64,000 nt of DNA from Chitinophaga pinensis (lineage in GTDB: Bacteria > Bacteroidota > Bacteroidia > Chitinophagales > Chitinophagaceae), in assembly GCA_945865645.1 (NCBI GenBank), contig CAMBEI010000004.1, positions 16,664 through 80,663 on the forward strand, written 5' to 3'. Of this stretch, positions 56,384 to 64,000 are shown piece after piece; the first letter of the stretch is position 1, and every line of letters starts with the position of its first letter. Below the pieces are notes generated by a model. That model did no database searches. It worked only from the letters and a program-made list of their open reading frames with translations, and was not told where the DNA came from. The translations under genes and the position numbers were made by a program.

Positions 56384-56919
56384 TTTTTTTTACAAAAAAA
56401 ATTAAGAATAAAAAAAACATTTTTTGTATTAATTCGGGTTTGCATAGTTTTTAGCTCTTTGGCACAAACTGATACTAGCCAGGAATATTTCAAATTACCC
56501 ATTACCCATAATTTTAACGTTATTAAAGTACCTGATAGACCCAGTTTTATCAATAATAAACTGCAAAAAAATAATCTGAGATTTTTTTTTCTTCCTTAAC
56601 CCCGATTTTGAACATTGTCACCAGGAAACAAAAAATTTAATATCACAAATAGATCTGCTTAAAAATTTGGAGATCCTAATGTTCTGCATACTAGATTACA
56701 ATTCAATCAAAAAAAAATTACACCGAATATAAACTTGCCAATTATCGAAACATTACGATGGTACAGGAACCAATATATGATTTGCCCGGTTTTTATAATA
56801 TATATTCCATACTTGATGTGTATCATAAAAAAGAAAATTTTCTTACCCCTTTTATAAATAAATTTTCTGTCGAAGAAATTCTTCTACTATTATATTTTTT
56901 TCAGATAGATTATTTTTAA
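56384..56919 (+). pseudogene. decayed secreted protein of unknown family
   Basis: Fragments in successive plus frames: a signal-peptide-like IKKTFFVLIRVCIVFSSLAQ then TDTSQEYFKLPITHNFNVIK and VPDRPSFINNKLQKNN (no in-frame ATG), a middle with stops, then NYTEYKLANYRNITMVQEPIYDL and PGFYNIYSILDVYHKKENFL up to DYF and TAA at 56919. At least two frameshifts, one at an A9 run near 56713. Family not recognised. Confidence 0.45.
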
Positions 56920-56949
56920 AAATTGCTTTTTACTGCTTGTCAATTTAAT

Positions 56950-56957
56950 TACCTTTG
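56950..56957 (+). promoter_or_regulatory. -7 element TACCTTTG, mdh promoter
   Basis: Exact consensus followed by C, 37 bases before the mdh ATG; a TTG lies 24 bases upstream, slightly far for a -33. Confidence 0.55.
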
Positions 56958-56993
56958 CTCCACAAATAATTTTTCTACCTTAAATATACATAT

Positions 56994-57923
56994 ATGAAAA
57001 TAACTGTAGTTGGAGCTGGAGCCGTAGGTGCTACCTGTGTAGACAATATTGCCCGTAAAGAACTTTGTAGCGAGTTAGTAATACTAGACATTAAAGAAGG
57101 TGTTGCCGAAGGCAAAGCAATGGATCTGATGCAAACTGCCACCTTACTTGGTTTTGACACAAAAATTATAGGAAGTAGCAATGATTATACAAAAACTGCT
57201 GGCACCGATGTAGCTGTTATTACATCGGGGATTCCACGTAAACCTGGCATGACCAGAGAAGAATTGATTGGTATAAATGCAGGAATTGTAAAATCAGTAA
57301 CAGAAAATATATTAAAGCATTCTCCAAATGCAATTATTATTATTGTTAGTAATCCAATGGATACAATGACCTACCTCGCATTAAAATCAAGTGGCTTGCC
57401 AAAAAACAGAATTATAGGTATGGGTGGCATTTTAGATAGCAGTCGTTTTAAATATTATTTATCAACTGCAATGGGCTGCCCTGCAACTGACCTACAAGCG
57501 ATAGTTGTTGGGGGACATGGAGATACAACTATGATTCCTTTGGCTAGGTTGGCCACTTATCAAGGAACACCAGTTTCTAATTACTTAAAAGCAGAAGCAT
57601 TAAAAAAAGTTGTTGCAGATACTATGGTTGGTGGTGCAACGCTTACCGGTTTATTAGGCACCTCAGCCTGGTATGCACCAGGTGCTGCTGTGGCAGCATT
57701 AGTAGAGAGCATCGTAAGAGATGAGAAAAAATTATTCCCCTGCTGTGTTTATTTGGATGGCGAATACGGACAAAAAGATATTTGTATTGGCGTACCTGTT
57801 GTAATTGGAAAAAACGGAATAGATAAAATTATTGATTATATACTTAATGAAGAAGAGCAGGTAGCTTTTAATAAAAGTGCCGTTGCAGTAAGAAGTATGA
57901 ATGGGGAGCTAGAAATTTTATAA
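56994..57923 (+). CDS. mdh: malate dehydrogenase
   Basis: 309 residues. NAD loop VVGAGAVGATCVDNIARKE with Asp in VILDIKEG (NAD-specific), TSGIPRKPGMTREELIGINA with substrate Arg pair, VSNPMDTMTYLALKSSGLPKNRIIGMGGILDSSRF, and the catalytic His in VVGGHGDTTMIPL. The RKPGM triad marks malate rather than lactate specificity. TCA cycle oxidation of malate to oxaloacetate. Confidence 0.96.
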   Translation: MKITVVGAGAVGATCVDNIARKELCSELVILDIKEGVAEGKAMDLMQTATLLGFDTKIIGSSNDYTKTAGTDVAVITSGIPRKPGMTREELIGINAGIVKSVTENILKHSPNAIIIIVSNPMDTMTYLALKSSGLPKNRIIGMGGILDSSRFKYYLSTAMGCPATDLQAIVVGGHGDTTMIPLARLATYQGTPVSNYLKAEALKKVVADTMVGGATLTGLLGTSAWYAPGAAVAALVESIVRDEKKLFPCCVYLDGEYGQKDICIGVPVVIGKNGIDKIIDYILNEEEQVAFNKSAVAVRSMNGELEIL

Positions 57924-57948
57924 TTTCCTATAATGTAAATCCTAAAGT

Positions 57949-58161
57949 TCAGTTAATCATATCTAATACAGGATTAATTTCAGATATACTCAACCCGCTA
58001 AGCGCTAAATAAAAACGAATACTATCATTTTTTTCGAGTGCAATTTTTGTAAACAACGAATCCATATTAGGTGGAGGTTTCGAAAAATCAACTTCTGTAT
58101 TTTGCGAAAACACATTTTGCAGACTAATAAAAAAATAAAAAAATGTTAGTACATATTTCAT
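57949..58161 (-). CDS. small secreted hypothetical protein
   Basis: 70 residues: signal peptide MKYVLTFFYFFISLQNVFSQ, then NTEVDFSKPPPNMDSLFTKI ALEKNDSIRFYLALSGLS and a short hydrophobic end. No family recognised; could be a real small exported peptide or the remnant of a longer gene. It lies between mdh and fabD. Confidence 0.45.
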   Translation of the reverse strand: MKYVLTFFYFFISLQNVFSQNTEVDFSKPPPNMDSLFTKIALEKNDSIRFYLALSGLSISEINPVLDMIN

Positions 58162-58237
58162 ACTTTGGAGTTATTTTTTATACTACAGTATCGTCACTTA
58201 AATATTGATTAATTTTTTATTTTAATGCAAAAAAAAA

Positions 58238-59128
58238 TCAACTCATGCCATCAACAATCATCTCTTTATTAATCTTCAGCACCAATCCTTGTAATACTTT
58301 TCCTGGTCCGGATTCTGTAAAATTTGTTGCGCCATCTGTAATCATCGTTTCTATGCATTGCGTCCATTTTACCGCACCTGTTAGTTGATTAATTAAATTT
58401 CTTTTAATGGTGGAGGGGTCTGTTATACCCTTTGCCACTACGTTTTGATAAACCGGGCAGGAAGGCTCATTAAAATGTGTGGCATCAATGGCTGCAGCCA
58501 GTTCTTCTTTTGCGGGCAACATGAGTGGAGAATGAAATGCACCCCCAACAGGTAACATTAGTGCTCGTTTTGCACCTGCTGCTTTCATACGTTCACAAGC
58601 GATTTCAATTCCTTTTACAGAACCACTTATGACCAATTGACCTGGACAATTATAATTTGCCGGCACAACTACTTCACCAGTTTCACTCATTACTTCCTCG
58701 CAAATTGCTTCTACCCTATCGGCTGCTAAAGCTAATACTGCGGCCATTGTAGAAGGGTTCATTTTGCATGCCCTTTGCATAGCCTGGGCCCTTATTGAAA
58801 CCAATATTAAAGCATTTTCAAAACTTAATGTACTATTTGCTACCAAAGCAGAGAACTCACCCAATGAATGGCCTGCTACCATATCCGGTTTTATATCGGG
58901 CAATGTTTTAAAAGCAATTACCGAATGTAAAAAAATGGCAGGTTGTGTAACATTGGTTTGTTTCAGTTCTTCATCAGAACCATTGAACATGATATCAGAT
59001 ATCCTAAATTTTAATATTTCATTGGCCTGTTCAAACAATTCTTTTGACTCATTATTTATATCATACAAAAATTTTCCCATCCCACTAAACTGAGATCCTT
59101 GTCCGGGAAATATATAGGCATGTTTCAT
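58238..59128 (-). CDS. fabD: malonyl-CoA:ACP transacylase
   Basis: 296 residues from the ATG at 59128 (MKHAYIFPGQGSQFSGMG); the in-frame codon at 59158 is rejected because it falls in the folE terminator. Nucleophile Ser in VAGHSLGEFSALV, QPAIFLHSVIAF, catalytic His in GGAFHSPLM, and ESGPGKVLQGL. Loads malonate onto acyl carrier protein for fatty acid synthesis. Confidence 0.96.
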   Translation of the reverse strand: MKHAYIFPGQGSQFSGMGKFLYDINNESKELFEQANEILKFRISDIMFNGSDEELKQTNVTQPAIFLHSVIAFKTLPDIKPDMVAGHSLGEFSALVANSTLSFENALILVSIRAQAMQRACKMNPSTMAAVLALAADRVEAICEEVMSETGEVVVPANYNCPGQLVISGSVKGIEIACERMKAAGAKRALMLPVGGAFHSPLMLPAKEELAAAIDATHFNEPSCPVYQNVVAKGITDPSTIKRNLINQLTGAVKWTQCIETMITDGATNFTESGPGKVLQGLVLKINKEMIVDGMS

Positions 59129-59158
59129 TGTTATTATTTTAGAATACAAATAAAACAA

Positions 59159-59185
59159 AAAAATCTCTCAAAAGGAGAGATTTTT
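59159..59185 (-). terminator. terminator after folE
   Basis: AAAAATCTCTC (59185-59175 on minus) and GAGAGATTTTT (59169-59159), 11 bp, loop of 5, followed by more T on the minus strand. Confidence 0.75.
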
Positions 59186-59205
59186 AATAAAGTACTTATT
59201 TTTTA

Positions 59206-59802
59206 TCAATGTAATTTGGCGCTGATCAACTTTAAAAATTCACTTCTAGTATCATTTTTTTCGAACTGTCCCCAAAATGCAGAAGTAGTTGTTACCGAGT
59301 TTTGCTTTTCTACCCCCCTCATCATCATACATAAATGAGATGCTTCAATTACTACGGCTACACCTAATGGATTTAACGTTTCTTTTATAGAAGTTAATAT
59401 CTGGTGCGTTAGTCTTTCCTGTACTTGCAGGCGGCGACTAAAAGCATCTACTACCCTAGCTATTTTACTAAGGCCTGTTATATATCCGTTAGGGATATAA
59501 GCTACATGGGCTTTTCCATAAAAAGGCAACATATGATGTTCGCACATACTGTATAGTTCAATATCTTTAACCACAATCATTTCACTTACCACTTCATGAA
59601 ATTTTGCAGAATTTAATATTTCTGTTGCATCAATATTATAACCTTGCGTAAAAAATTGCATCGCTTTAGCAATACGCTCTGGCGTTTTTTGTAATCCCTC
59701 CCTATCTGGGTCTTCGCCAAGTAATTCTATGGCACTTCGATAATTTTTCATGAGTTCAGATGTTGTCTTCTCATCAAATTGCTCAATTTTTTTGTAGGCC
59801 AT
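59206..59802 (-). CDS. folE: GTP cyclohydrolase I
   Basis: 198 residues. [22 protein letters not shown], the zinc site [51 protein letters not shown], and [21 protein letters not shown]. Converts GTP to dihydroneopterin triphosphate, precursor of folate, of queuosine and of tetrahydrobiopterin. 17 bases after a PTPS/QueD gene, hence shared operon feeding both substrates. Confidence 0.97.
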   Translation of the reverse strand: MAYKKIEQFDEKTTSELMKNYRSAIELLGEDPDREGLQKTPERIAKAMQFFTQGYNIDATEILNSAKFHEVVSEMIVVKDIELYSMCEHHMLPFYGKAHVAYIPNGYITGLSKIARVVDAFSRRLQVQERLTHQILTSIKETLNPLGVAVVIEASHLCMMMRGVEKQNSVTTTSAFWGQFEKNDTRSEFLKLISAKLH

Positions 59803-59819
59803 TATTTATAATTTTTGTT

Positions 59820-60236
59820 TTAGTTTGCCGGGTATTCCACAAAATTTCTTTCTGTTTCATACAACCGAATATGTAAATCAAATTTTAACTCAATTTTATC
59901 TCTTAAAATATTGTAAATAACAATAGCTATATTTTCTGCACTAGGGTTTAATCGCTTAAACTCGGCAATATCTTCATTTAAATTTTTATGATCAAAACGC
60001 TCTATTACGTTCTCTTGAATAAGGTAACTAAGCACTTTCATATCAATTACATAGCCCGTTTCATTATCAGGCACTCCTGTTACTTTAACTATTAGTTCGT
60101 AATTATGGCCATGAAAATTCGGATTGTTACATTTGCCAAAAACAAGGTCATTGGTTGCATTATCCCAATTTAGGTTATGTAACCGATGAGCTGCATTAAA
60201 ATGTTCTTTGCGGTAAACAGCTACTTTTTTGCTCAT
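59820..60236 (-). CDS. 6-carboxy/6-pyruvoyl-tetrahydropterin synthase family, copy 1
   Basis: 138 residues. KEHFNAAHRLHNLNWDNATNDLVFGKCNNPNFHGHNYELIVKVTG has the zinc His of AAH and HGH and the catalytic Cys in GKC; FDHKNLNEDI holds the catalytic His. Acts on 7,8-dihydroneopterin triphosphate. The FGKCNNPNxHGHNY form is close to animal PTPS, so QueD (queuosine) and PTPS (biopterin) are both open. Just upstream of folE. Confidence 0.93.
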   Translation of the reverse strand: MSKKVAVYRKEHFNAAHRLHNLNWDNATNDLVFGKCNNPNFHGHNYELIVKVTGVPDNETGYVIDMKVLSYLIQENVIERFDHKNLNEDIAEFKRLNPSAENIAIVIYNILRDKIELKFDLHIRLYETERNFVEYPAN

Positions 60237-60399
60237 GATTATTGTTATAACATATTAATATTACTATTTGTTTACCTAGGCAAAGAAAAATAGAAACATT
60301 ATTTATTAGTGGCTAAAACAGAATTGTACTTTTTAAAAACATCAACTATTGAAAGTTAATTACAAATAAAGTTAAGATTTGTTTACTTTAAATTTTAAA

Positions 60400-60822
60400 T
60401 TAAATCCTAGCATCGGGGCCATAATATTCAACATAAATCCGGGGTGTTTCTGATAATTTAAGACAATATAACTTTACATCTGCAGGAAGATGAGGTGCTA
60501 ATTCGTTCCAAATGCCAATTACCAGATTTTCAATAGAGCAAAGTTTATCCCGCATAAATTCAACATCTACATTTAAATTTTTGTGATCAAGTTTGTCTAT
60601 CACCTGTTCTTTTACAATGATACTTAGTTTTTTTACATCATATACAAAACCGGTGTCGGGATTTGGTTCACCTTTTAAAGTAACAAATAACTCAAAATTG
60701 TGCCCATGCCAATTTTCATTGGCACACTTGCCAAAAATCTCCTCATTTTTTTCTCGGCTCCATGCCGGATTAAATAATTTATGAGCTGCATTAAAGTGTT
60801 CCAGCCTGGTAATGTAAACCAT
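60400..60822 (-). CDS. 6-carboxy/6-pyruvoyl-tetrahydropterin synthase family, copy 2
   Basis: 140 residues from the ATG at 60822 (MVYITRLEHFNAAHKLFNPAW); a 39-residue upstream extension would run through the promoter and the mqnB start. Same active-site layout as copy 1: AAH, GKCANENWHGHNFEL, LDHKNLNVDV, and C-terminal ETPRIYVEYYG. 163 bases before copy 1, with its own TACCTTTG. Divergent duplicate; which pathway each serves is not readable. Confidence 0.92.
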   Translation of the reverse strand: MVYITRLEHFNAAHKLFNPAWSREKNEEIFGKCANENWHGHNFELFVTLKGEPNPDTGFVYDVKKLSIIVKEQVIDKLDHKNLNVDVEFMRDKLCSIENLVIGIWNELAPHLPADVKLYCLKLSETPRIYVEYYGPDARI

Positions 60823-60840
60823 TAATATAAAAAATTTTGG

Positions 60841-60848
60841 CAAAGGTA
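60841..60848 (-). promoter_or_regulatory. -7 element TACCTTTG, PTPS copy 2 promoter
   Basis: Exact consensus on the minus strand 19 bases before the copy 2 ATG, in the divergent spacer with mqnB. Confidence 0.55.
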
Positions 60849-60893
60849 GCTTCAAAATACTGAAATATGAAGGGTAAATACGAAATTTGTGCC

Positions 60894-61523
60894 ATGCAAA
60901 TATTATTAATTGCTGCAACAGAAGCCGAAATAAACCCATTTACTACTGTTAATACAAAAATTGATGTGTTAATTACGGGTCTTGGCGTGCCGTCAACTAT
61001 CTATCATCTGCAAAAACGAATACAACAGATGGAATATGATATCGTTATACAGGCTGGTATCGCTGGCAGTTTTAATAGTAGTTTATTATTAGGGCAAACT
61101 GTATTTGTAAAACAGGATTGCTTTGCCGATTTGGGAATTGAAGAAAGGGGAAATTATACGCCAATTTTTAGTACAGTGTTTGCAGATAAAAATAAATTCC
61201 CTTTTGTAGAAGGGTGGCTTGTAAATTTGGAAAACAATACAAATAATTTAAACTTATTATCAGTAAAATCGATTACTGTAAATAAAATAAGTGATAGTGC
61301 TTTACAAAAGCAACAGTTGCTCAGTAATTTTAATGCAGATATTGAAACAATGGAGGGTGCTGCTTTACATTATGTTTGTTTGCAAGAAAAAATTCCTTTT
61401 TTACAAATCCGTTCTATTTCCAATTATGTTGGCGAAAGAGACAAATCAAAATGGTATATGAAAGAAGCCATAAAAAATTTAAATAATACAATTTCAAAAT
61501 TGATTAACGAATTAATTACTTAA
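60894..61523 (+). CDS. mqnB: futalosine hydrolase
   Basis: 209 residues from the ATG at 60894 (MQILLIAATEAEINPFT); an ATG at 60867 would add nine unlike residues. Nucleoside phosphorylase-like fold: VLITGLGVPSTIYHL, VIQAGIAGSFNSSLLLGQTVFVKQDCFADLGIEE, and FNADIETMEGAALHYVCLQEKIPFLQIRSISNYVGERDK. Releases hypoxanthine from futalosine in the menaquinone pathway. 8 bases before mqnD, same operon. Confidence 0.94.
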   Translation: MQILLIAATEAEINPFTTVNTKIDVLITGLGVPSTIYHLQKRIQQMEYDIVIQAGIAGSFNSSLLLGQTVFVKQDCFADLGIEERGNYTPIFSTVFADKNKFPFVEGWLVNLENNTNNLNLLSVKSITVNKISDSALQKQQLLSNFNADIETMEGAALHYVCLQEKIPFLQIRSISNYVGERDKSKWYMKEAIKNLNNTISKLINELIT

Positions 61524-61531
61524 TTATTAAA

Positions 61532-62365
61532 ATGAGACTTAGTTTAGGATTCTCCCCTTGCCCCAACGATACTTTTATTTTTGATGCGTTGGTAAATCAT
61601 AAAATTGATACTGGGGATTTATCATTTGAGGTTTTTTTGGAAGATGTGGAAACCCTTAACAAGGGTGCCTTACAAAAAAAAATAGATATCACAAAACTTA
61701 GTTACAGCCTATTACCATTGGTACTTGAGCACTATCTGGTTCTCAATAGCGGCAGTGCATTAGGCAATGGTGTTGGCCCCATTTTAATTTCCAATAAAAA
61801 AGTTGACTCCAAAAATGTTAATGACCATACTATTGCAATTCCTGGAGAATACACAACCGCCCATTTCCTTTTTTCTTTAGCTTACCCCAATGTTAAAAAC
61901 AAGATTTTTTTAAAATATAGTCAAATAGAAGATTTCGTTTTAGAAGGAAAGGGGTTAGGTGTTATTATTCATGAAAACAGATTTACATACGCATTAAAAG
62001 GATTACAAAAAATTACTGACTTAGGCGATTACTGGATAAAAAAAACCGGCAAACCTATTCCTTTAGGAGGCATTGTGGCAAAGCGTTCGATTAATAGTAA
62101 CATTGTTTTGCAGGTTGATGCGCTTATCAGAAAAAGTATTGAATATGCCTATACGTATCATTATAAAAAAATGACCGACTATGTAATAGCCAATGCGCAG
62201 GAAATGAGTGAAGACATCATGCGAAAACACATTGATCTTTATGTAAACAATTATTCAATTAATTTAGGTAAAGAGGGTAAAGAGGCAATTCAAAAAATCT
62301 TATCTATACTTAAGCCTGTTAATATAGAGAGTAAAATGCAAGATCATGACATTTTTATAAAATAA
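61532..62365 (+). CDS. mqnD: 1,4-dihydroxy-6-naphthoate synthase
   Basis: 277 residues. LSLGFSPCPNDTFIFDALVNHKID at the N-terminus, VEDVETLNKGAL-type (EDVETLNKGALQKKIDITKLSYS), GNGVGPILIS, IPGEYTTAHFLF and GVIIHENRFTYALKGL are MqnD markers of the periplasmic-binding-like fold. Cyclic de-hypoxanthine futalosine to dihydroxynaphthoate. With mqnB it shows menaquinone is made by the futalosine route. Stop is 6 bases from the convergent photolyase stop. Confidence 0.95.
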   Translation: MRLSLGFSPCPNDTFIFDALVNHKIDTGDLSFEVFLEDVETLNKGALQKKIDITKLSYSLLPLVLEHYLVLNSGSALGNGVGPILISNKKVDSKNVNDHTIAIPGEYTTAHFLFSLAYPNVKNKIFLKYSQIEDFVLEGKGLGVIIHENRFTYALKGLQKITDLGDYWIKKTGKPIPLGGIVAKRSINSNIVLQVDALIRKSIEYAYTYHYKKMTDYVIANAQEMSEDIMRKHIDLYVNNYSINLGKEGKEAIQKILSILKPVNIESKMQDHDIFIK

Positions 62366-62371
62366 TCAATT

Positions 62372-63685
62372 TTAAAAATTATTTTTCTGCAGTCCATTTT
62401 TAAAAACTTCTAAACAAAGTAGTCTTGCAATTTCGTGTTGTACAATTGGTTTAGGATAATGCAACTCATTTAATTCGGGTATCCATTTATTAATATATTC
62501 AAGTTTTGGATCAAATTTTTTTGTTTGCAGATAAGGATTAAAAATTCTAAAATAAGGTGCTGCGTCGCAACCGCTGCCTGCAGCCCATTGCCATCCCCCA
62601 TTATTAGAAGCCAAATCAAAGTCTAATAGTTTTTCGGCAAAATAAGCTTCGCCTAATCGCCAATCTAGCAATAAATGTTTACATAAAAAAGAAGCTACAA
62701 TCATGCGAACTCGGTTATGCATAAATCCAGTGGTATTTAGTTCCCGCATACCCGCATCTACAATAGGATAACCAGTTTGTCCATTGCACCATTTTTCAAA
62801 TTCTCCAGTATCTCTACGCCACTCAATTTGATCATATGCAGATTTAAATGCAAGCCCTTTGCCCACTTGTGGAAAGTGCCAAAGAATCATTTGATAAAAA
62901 TCTCTCCATATTAACTCATTAAGAAAGGTTTCGCTTATGCCAGTAGATTTTTTTCCAATTTGCCTAATACTTATGGTACCAAAACGCAGGTGTACGCCTA
63001 ATCTTGATGTACCCGCAACTGCAGGAAAATTTCGTTGCGCTTGATATTTCATAAGTACCTCTTCCTTTAATTCTTTTGTAGGAAAAGATATACGCTTACT
63101 TGTAAATCCCATACTAAATAATGACGGGATAGTACCTATTGAATTGCGATAAAAATTATCAAAATATTTTGCTGTTTTATATTCTTCAAAGGGAAAATTT
63201 ATTAAAGTCGCTTTCCATTTTCTACTGTACGGAGTAAATATGGTGTATGGTTTGCCATCATCCTTAATTACCTCCTCTTTTTCAAAAATAACTTGGTCTT
63301 TAAAAGTTTGAAGCATGGCTCCTTTCTCTTGCAGTAGTCTAGCTATTATTGCATCTCTCTCTATAGCATAAGGCTCGTAATCGTGGTTGGCAAATACATG
63401 CTTGATGTTGTATTGTAAAAAAAGTTTATCAAAAGCCTCCGTAGGTGTTGAATAAAATACGTGTAGCGATGTCCCCATTATAATTAATGAAGACTGTATT
63501 TCTTCTAAAGCAGCGTGTATAAACTCCACCCGTCCATCATCCTTGTTAGTCAGTTTATCAAGGATATTTTTATCAAAAATAAAAATGGGTAAAACCGGAG
63601 TTTTGCTTTTTAACGCCTGGTAAAGAGCTGCATTATCTGTTAAGCGCAAATCGCGTCTAAACCAAAAAATATTTACAGTTTGCAA
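62372..63685 (-). CDS. phrB: cryptochrome/deoxyribodipyrimidine photolyase family protein
   Basis: 437 residues. N-terminal VNIFWFRRDLRLTDNAALYQAL antenna domain; FAD domain with LNELIWRDFYQMILWHFPQVGKG, TGYPIVDAGMRELNTTGFMHNRVRMIVASFLCKHLLLDWRLGE and DFDLASNNGGWQWAAGSGCDAAPYFRIFNP carrying the conserved Trp electron chain and Asn. Class I CPD photolyase type using blue light to reverse pyrimidine dimers. The spacer to the next gene is 36 bases. Confidence 0.93.
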   Translation of the reverse strand: MQTVNIFWFRRDLRLTDNAALYQALKSKTPVLPIFIFDKNILDKLTNKDDGRVEFIHAALEEIQSSLIIMGTSLHVFYSTPTEAFDKLFLQYNIKHVFANHDYEPYAIERDAIIARLLQEKGAMLQTFKDQVIFEKEEVIKDDGKPYTIFTPYSRKWKATLINFPFEEYKTAKYFDNFYRNSIGTIPSLFSMGFTSKRISFPTKELKEEVLMKYQAQRNFPAVAGTSRLGVHLRFGTISIRQIGKKSTGISETFLNELIWRDFYQMILWHFPQVGKGLAFKSAYDQIEWRRDTGEFEKWCNGQTGYPIVDAGMRELNTTGFMHNRVRMIVASFLCKHLLLDWRLGEAYFAEKLLDFDLASNNGGWQWAAGSGCDAAPYFRIFNPYLQTKKFDPKLEYINKWIPELNELHYPKPIVQHEIARLLCLEVFKNGLQKNNF

Positions 63686-63721
63686 TTTTAATGTATTTTA
63701 AAAAAATATTAAACAAATTAC

Positions 63722-64000
63722 TTAAGAATTTGTTTGCAAAAATGAAGCATATATTTTTTGTGTTTGTATATGGGTATATTTTTTATCCTCAATACTTTGC
63801 ACCCAACGTAAATTATAGATGGAGTTGGTTAAAAAAACCTCATCTGCATTAAGTAAGTCAGCAACACTTATTTCTCCTTCAATAGGCTTTTTATTTTGTG
63901 CAGCAAGTAGATTAATTATATTTTTTCTCATAACACCTGCAATACATCCTTCTTTTAAAGAAGGTGTATAAATAAGTTGGTCTTTAATTAAAAAGATATT
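63722..64000 (-). CDS. class IV aminotransferase/aminodeoxychorismate lyase-like, 5' part outside window
   Basis: 93 codons of the C-terminus: NIFLIKDQLIYTPSLKEGCIAG, VMRKNIINLLAAQNKKPIEG, then ISVADLLNADEVFLTNSIYNLRWVQSI. SxxSGNIFxxKD-like entry, GxxRxxI and ADExFLTNS are the fold-type IV PLP patterns of IlvE/PabC/Dat. The short spacing and Bacteroidota context favour a 4-amino-4-deoxychorismate lyase-like enzyme, but the N-terminal residues that would decide are missing. Confidence 0.85.
   Translation of the reverse strand, partial: NIFLIKDQLIYTPSLKEGCIAGVMRKNIINLLAAQNKKPIEGEISVADLLNADEVFLTNSIYNLRWVQSIEDKKYTHIQTQKIYASFLQTNS

Overview
The window is AT-rich bacterial chromosome from a Bacteroidota, most like a Chitinophagaceae (order Chitinophagales). 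Evidence: a type IX secretion PorU2/PorV2-type pair, PafA-type phosphatase, CcmB/CcmC/CcmD-like cytochrome c maturation genes, the futalosine menaquinone route, almost no Shine-Dalgarno sequences, and recurrent Bacteroidota-type -7 promoter elements (TANNTTTG, usually TACCTTTG). No prophage, transposase, CRISPR array or rRNA operon was seen; the accessory signal is limited to several decayed gene remnants and one polysaccharide locus.

Layout. 1-961: cut OmpH/Skp-like gene and a small membrane exporter. 1092-17703 (nearly all minus strand): the transcription/translation core, read in order rpsU-xerC, tRNA-Thr(TGT)-Tyr-Gly-Thr(GGT)-tuf, tRNA-Trp-secE-nusG, a DUF4920 gene, a beta-lactamase-like pseudogene, rplK-rplA-rplJ-rplL, rpoB-rpoC. 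It is cut into separate transcription units by hairpin terminators after xerC, tuf, nusG, rplL and rpoC, and rpoBC has its own promoter followed at once by a nested hairpin leader. 17800-28646: ribE, a polytopic membrane protein, a methyltransferase, hscA, and the porU2/porV2-type pair. 28871-35428: tyrS, then a cyanophycin storage group (cyanophycinase, Tat-exported PLP enzyme, divergent cyanophycin synthetase) and tRNA-Gln. 35804-44603: orphan membrane protein, PafA-like phosphatase, alpha-oxoamine synthase, glutamate dehydrogenase, ccmBCD, thymidine kinase. 44704-53548: Kdo transferase, then a plus-strand nucleotide-sugar operon (DegT aminotransferase, UDP-glucose dehydrogenase, UDP-xylose synthase, WbpA/TviB-type dehydrogenase, truncated epimerase, rfbC, rfbD). 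53587-64000: accC/accB, efp, mdh, fabD, folE with two PTPS/QueD paralogues, divergent mqnB-mqnD, photolyase and a cut class IV aminotransferase.

The most notable points are the nested RNA hairpin that starts at the predicted rpoBC transcription start, BoxA-like motifs spread through the tRNA/ribosomal operons, a GGAGG Shine-Dalgarno on rpsU only, an EF-P whose conserved PGKG loop reads TARA, a CcmC lacking a recognisable WWD motif, the paired cyanophycin synthesis/degradation genes, and tandem PTPS/QueD genes. I did not find a convincing wholly new multi-gene system.
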